Positions 63,315-64,000 of a DNA stretch of 64,000 bases are shown piece by piece (within the stretch, counting starts at the first letter, position 1; each line of letters opens with the position of its first letter). The notes under the pieces are model-generated. The model saw only the letters and a program-made list of their open reading frames with translations. It was not told the origin of the DNA and did no database searches. The stretch lies in contig NZ_CP150239.1 in the NCBI RefSeq assembly GCF_037975215.1, positions 410,001-474,000 on the forward strand. Reading direction: 5' to 3'. Source of the DNA: Solibacillus sp. FSL R5-0449. Lineage in GTDB: Bacteria; Bacillota; Bacilli; Bacillales_A; Planococcaceae. The position numbers were made by a program, and so were the translations under genes.

Positions 63315-63317
63315 ATT

Positions 63318-63345
63318 TTGACAACTTATAATGAGATGTTACAAT
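63318..63345 (+). promoter_or_regulatory. Promoter of mtnU
   Basis: -35 TTGACA (63318-63323), 16-bp spacer, -10 TACAAT (63340-63345). Confidence 0.65.
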
Positions 63346-63399
63346 GAGTACGAATATGCGAAAATAGATTCGCACGGAATATTTAAGGCGGTGGCAGTT

Positions 63400-64000
63400 A
63401 TGAAAATTGGTTGTATTCAATTGAATGTTGGTTTTGGCAAGGTTGATGAAAACTATGAACGCGCGGAGAAGTTTATTCGAGAAGCGGTAGCAGGCGGCGC
63501 GGAAATCGTTGTATTACCGGAAATGTGGAATACAGGCTATGCGCTTGAAAAACTGGAAGAGCTGGCGGACGAAAATGGGGAACGTACGAAAGCATTTTTA
63601 AGCAGGCTTTCAAAAGAATTGGCGGTACATATTGTAGGTGGATCGGTATCGGTGAAGCGTGATGATAAGTTTTACAATACGATGTACACGTACAGTCGTG
63701 ATGGGGAGTTAGTTGGCGAGTACAGTAAAGTGCATTTATTCCGCTTAATGAATGAGCATTTGTATTTGGAATCCGGCAGTGACATGAACCGTTTCGCATT
63801 AGGCGAACTTGAAGCAGGCGGAGCGATTTGCTATGATATTCGCTTCCCGGAATGGCTGCGTTCCCACGCGTTGGATGGCGCTAAGGTACTGTTCGTACCT
63901 GCACAATGGCCAACACCACGTATTGACCACTGGAAAATATTACTGCAGGCGCGAGCAATTGAAAACCAGTGCTTCGTCGTTGCGGTAAATCGTATTGCCC
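63400..64000 (+). CDS. mtnU: Carbon-nitrogen hydrolase, omega-amidase MtnU-like (partial, runs off window)
   Basis: The first 200 residues of a nitrilase-superfamily amidase; the 3' end lies beyond the window. The catalytic triad is present: E41 in VVLPEMWNTGY, K110 in EYSKVHLF and C144 in GGAICYDIRFPEW. In methionine salvage it hydrolyses 2-oxoglutaramate made by the partner aminotransferase, which is divergently encoded. The ATG follows AAGGCGGTGG. The symbol is by analogy with B. subtilis. Confidence 0.9.
   Translation, partial: MKIGCIQLNVGFGKVDENYERAEKFIREAVAGGAEIVVLPEMWNTGYALEKLEELADENGERTKAFLSRLSKELAVHIVGGSVSVKRDDKFYNTMYTYSRDGELVGEYSKVHLFRLMNEHLYLESGSDMNRFALGELEAGGAICYDIRFPEWLRSHALDGAKVLFVPAQWPTPRIDHWKILLQARAIENQCFVVAVNRIA

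Overview
The window reads as a chromosomal segment of a low-GC, Gram-positive, spore-former-type bacterium of the order Bacillales. The best guess is the Planococcaceae group (Solibacillus or Lysinibacillus-like). The grounds are the rRNA/tRNA cluster order, strong AGGAGG-type ribosome binding sites, many intrinsic terminators, three-repeat SLH surface anchoring, YfmM-type ABC-F, Spx, HelD and SE1832-type proteins. The genus is inference; no database search was possible.

Layout. 1-2860: the 3' part of a 23S rRNA, a 5S rRNA and 14 tRNAs, closed by a terminator. 3000-9100: accessory genes, namely a hypothetical protein, two tandem phage-replication-like winged-helix proteins, a surface-anchored SLH/metallo-beta-lactamase/Excalibur protein, a 21-bp-period repeat array, a small basic protein and a secreted subtilase. 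9145-10580: an RRNPP-type HTH-TPR regulator followed by a 29-codon exported-peptide gene missing from ordinary long-ORF annotation. It is divergent from the subtilase and looks like a peptide quorum-sensing cassette. 10600-19975: DUF779 plus aldehyde dehydrogenase with a cre-like site, an AbrB-type permease, heme O synthase, an M20 dipeptidase, a YrvL-like protein, and a PlsY-like gene overlapping a GNAT-aminotransferase fusion. 20188-30480: orphan ECF sigma factor, a spx-like/marR operon, ABC-F, an SE1832-like peptide, a GT-B-like protein, an SDR protein, FMN reductase, HelD and UppP. 30600-36735: autoregulated MarR-MFS operon, an aminotransferase, a pseudo-ABC/LytTR regulator with an ABC exporter, and a cold-shock gene with a large leader hairpin. 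37297-44293: topoisomerase III and a three-gene extracellular polysaccharide locus (GH113-like glycosidase, DUF2334 deacetylase-like protein, processive GT2). 44369-55900: SET-domain protein, an amidohydrolase/two-membrane-protein operon divergent from a GAF-PucR regulator, AlsT symporter, a second HelD, a membrane-anchored protein, a GNAT and a staygreen-like protein. 56066-64000: small Pro/Gln-rich protein, EamA transporter, two poorly characterised genes, YbaK, YczE-like, Kbl, and a divergent aminotransferase/omega-amidase pair of methionine-salvage type (the last gene runs off the window).

The most interesting signals are three. First, the RRNPP receptor/peptide/subtilase cassette with palindromes in the divergent promoter region. 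Second, three intergenic arrays (7178-7497, 20798-20915, 61787-61994) built from related short cores repeated at 21-bp spacing. Third, several unusual domain combinations: pseudo-ABC with LytTR, GNAT with class-V aminotransferase beside a PlsY paralogue, and an Spx paralogue lacking the second redox cysteine.
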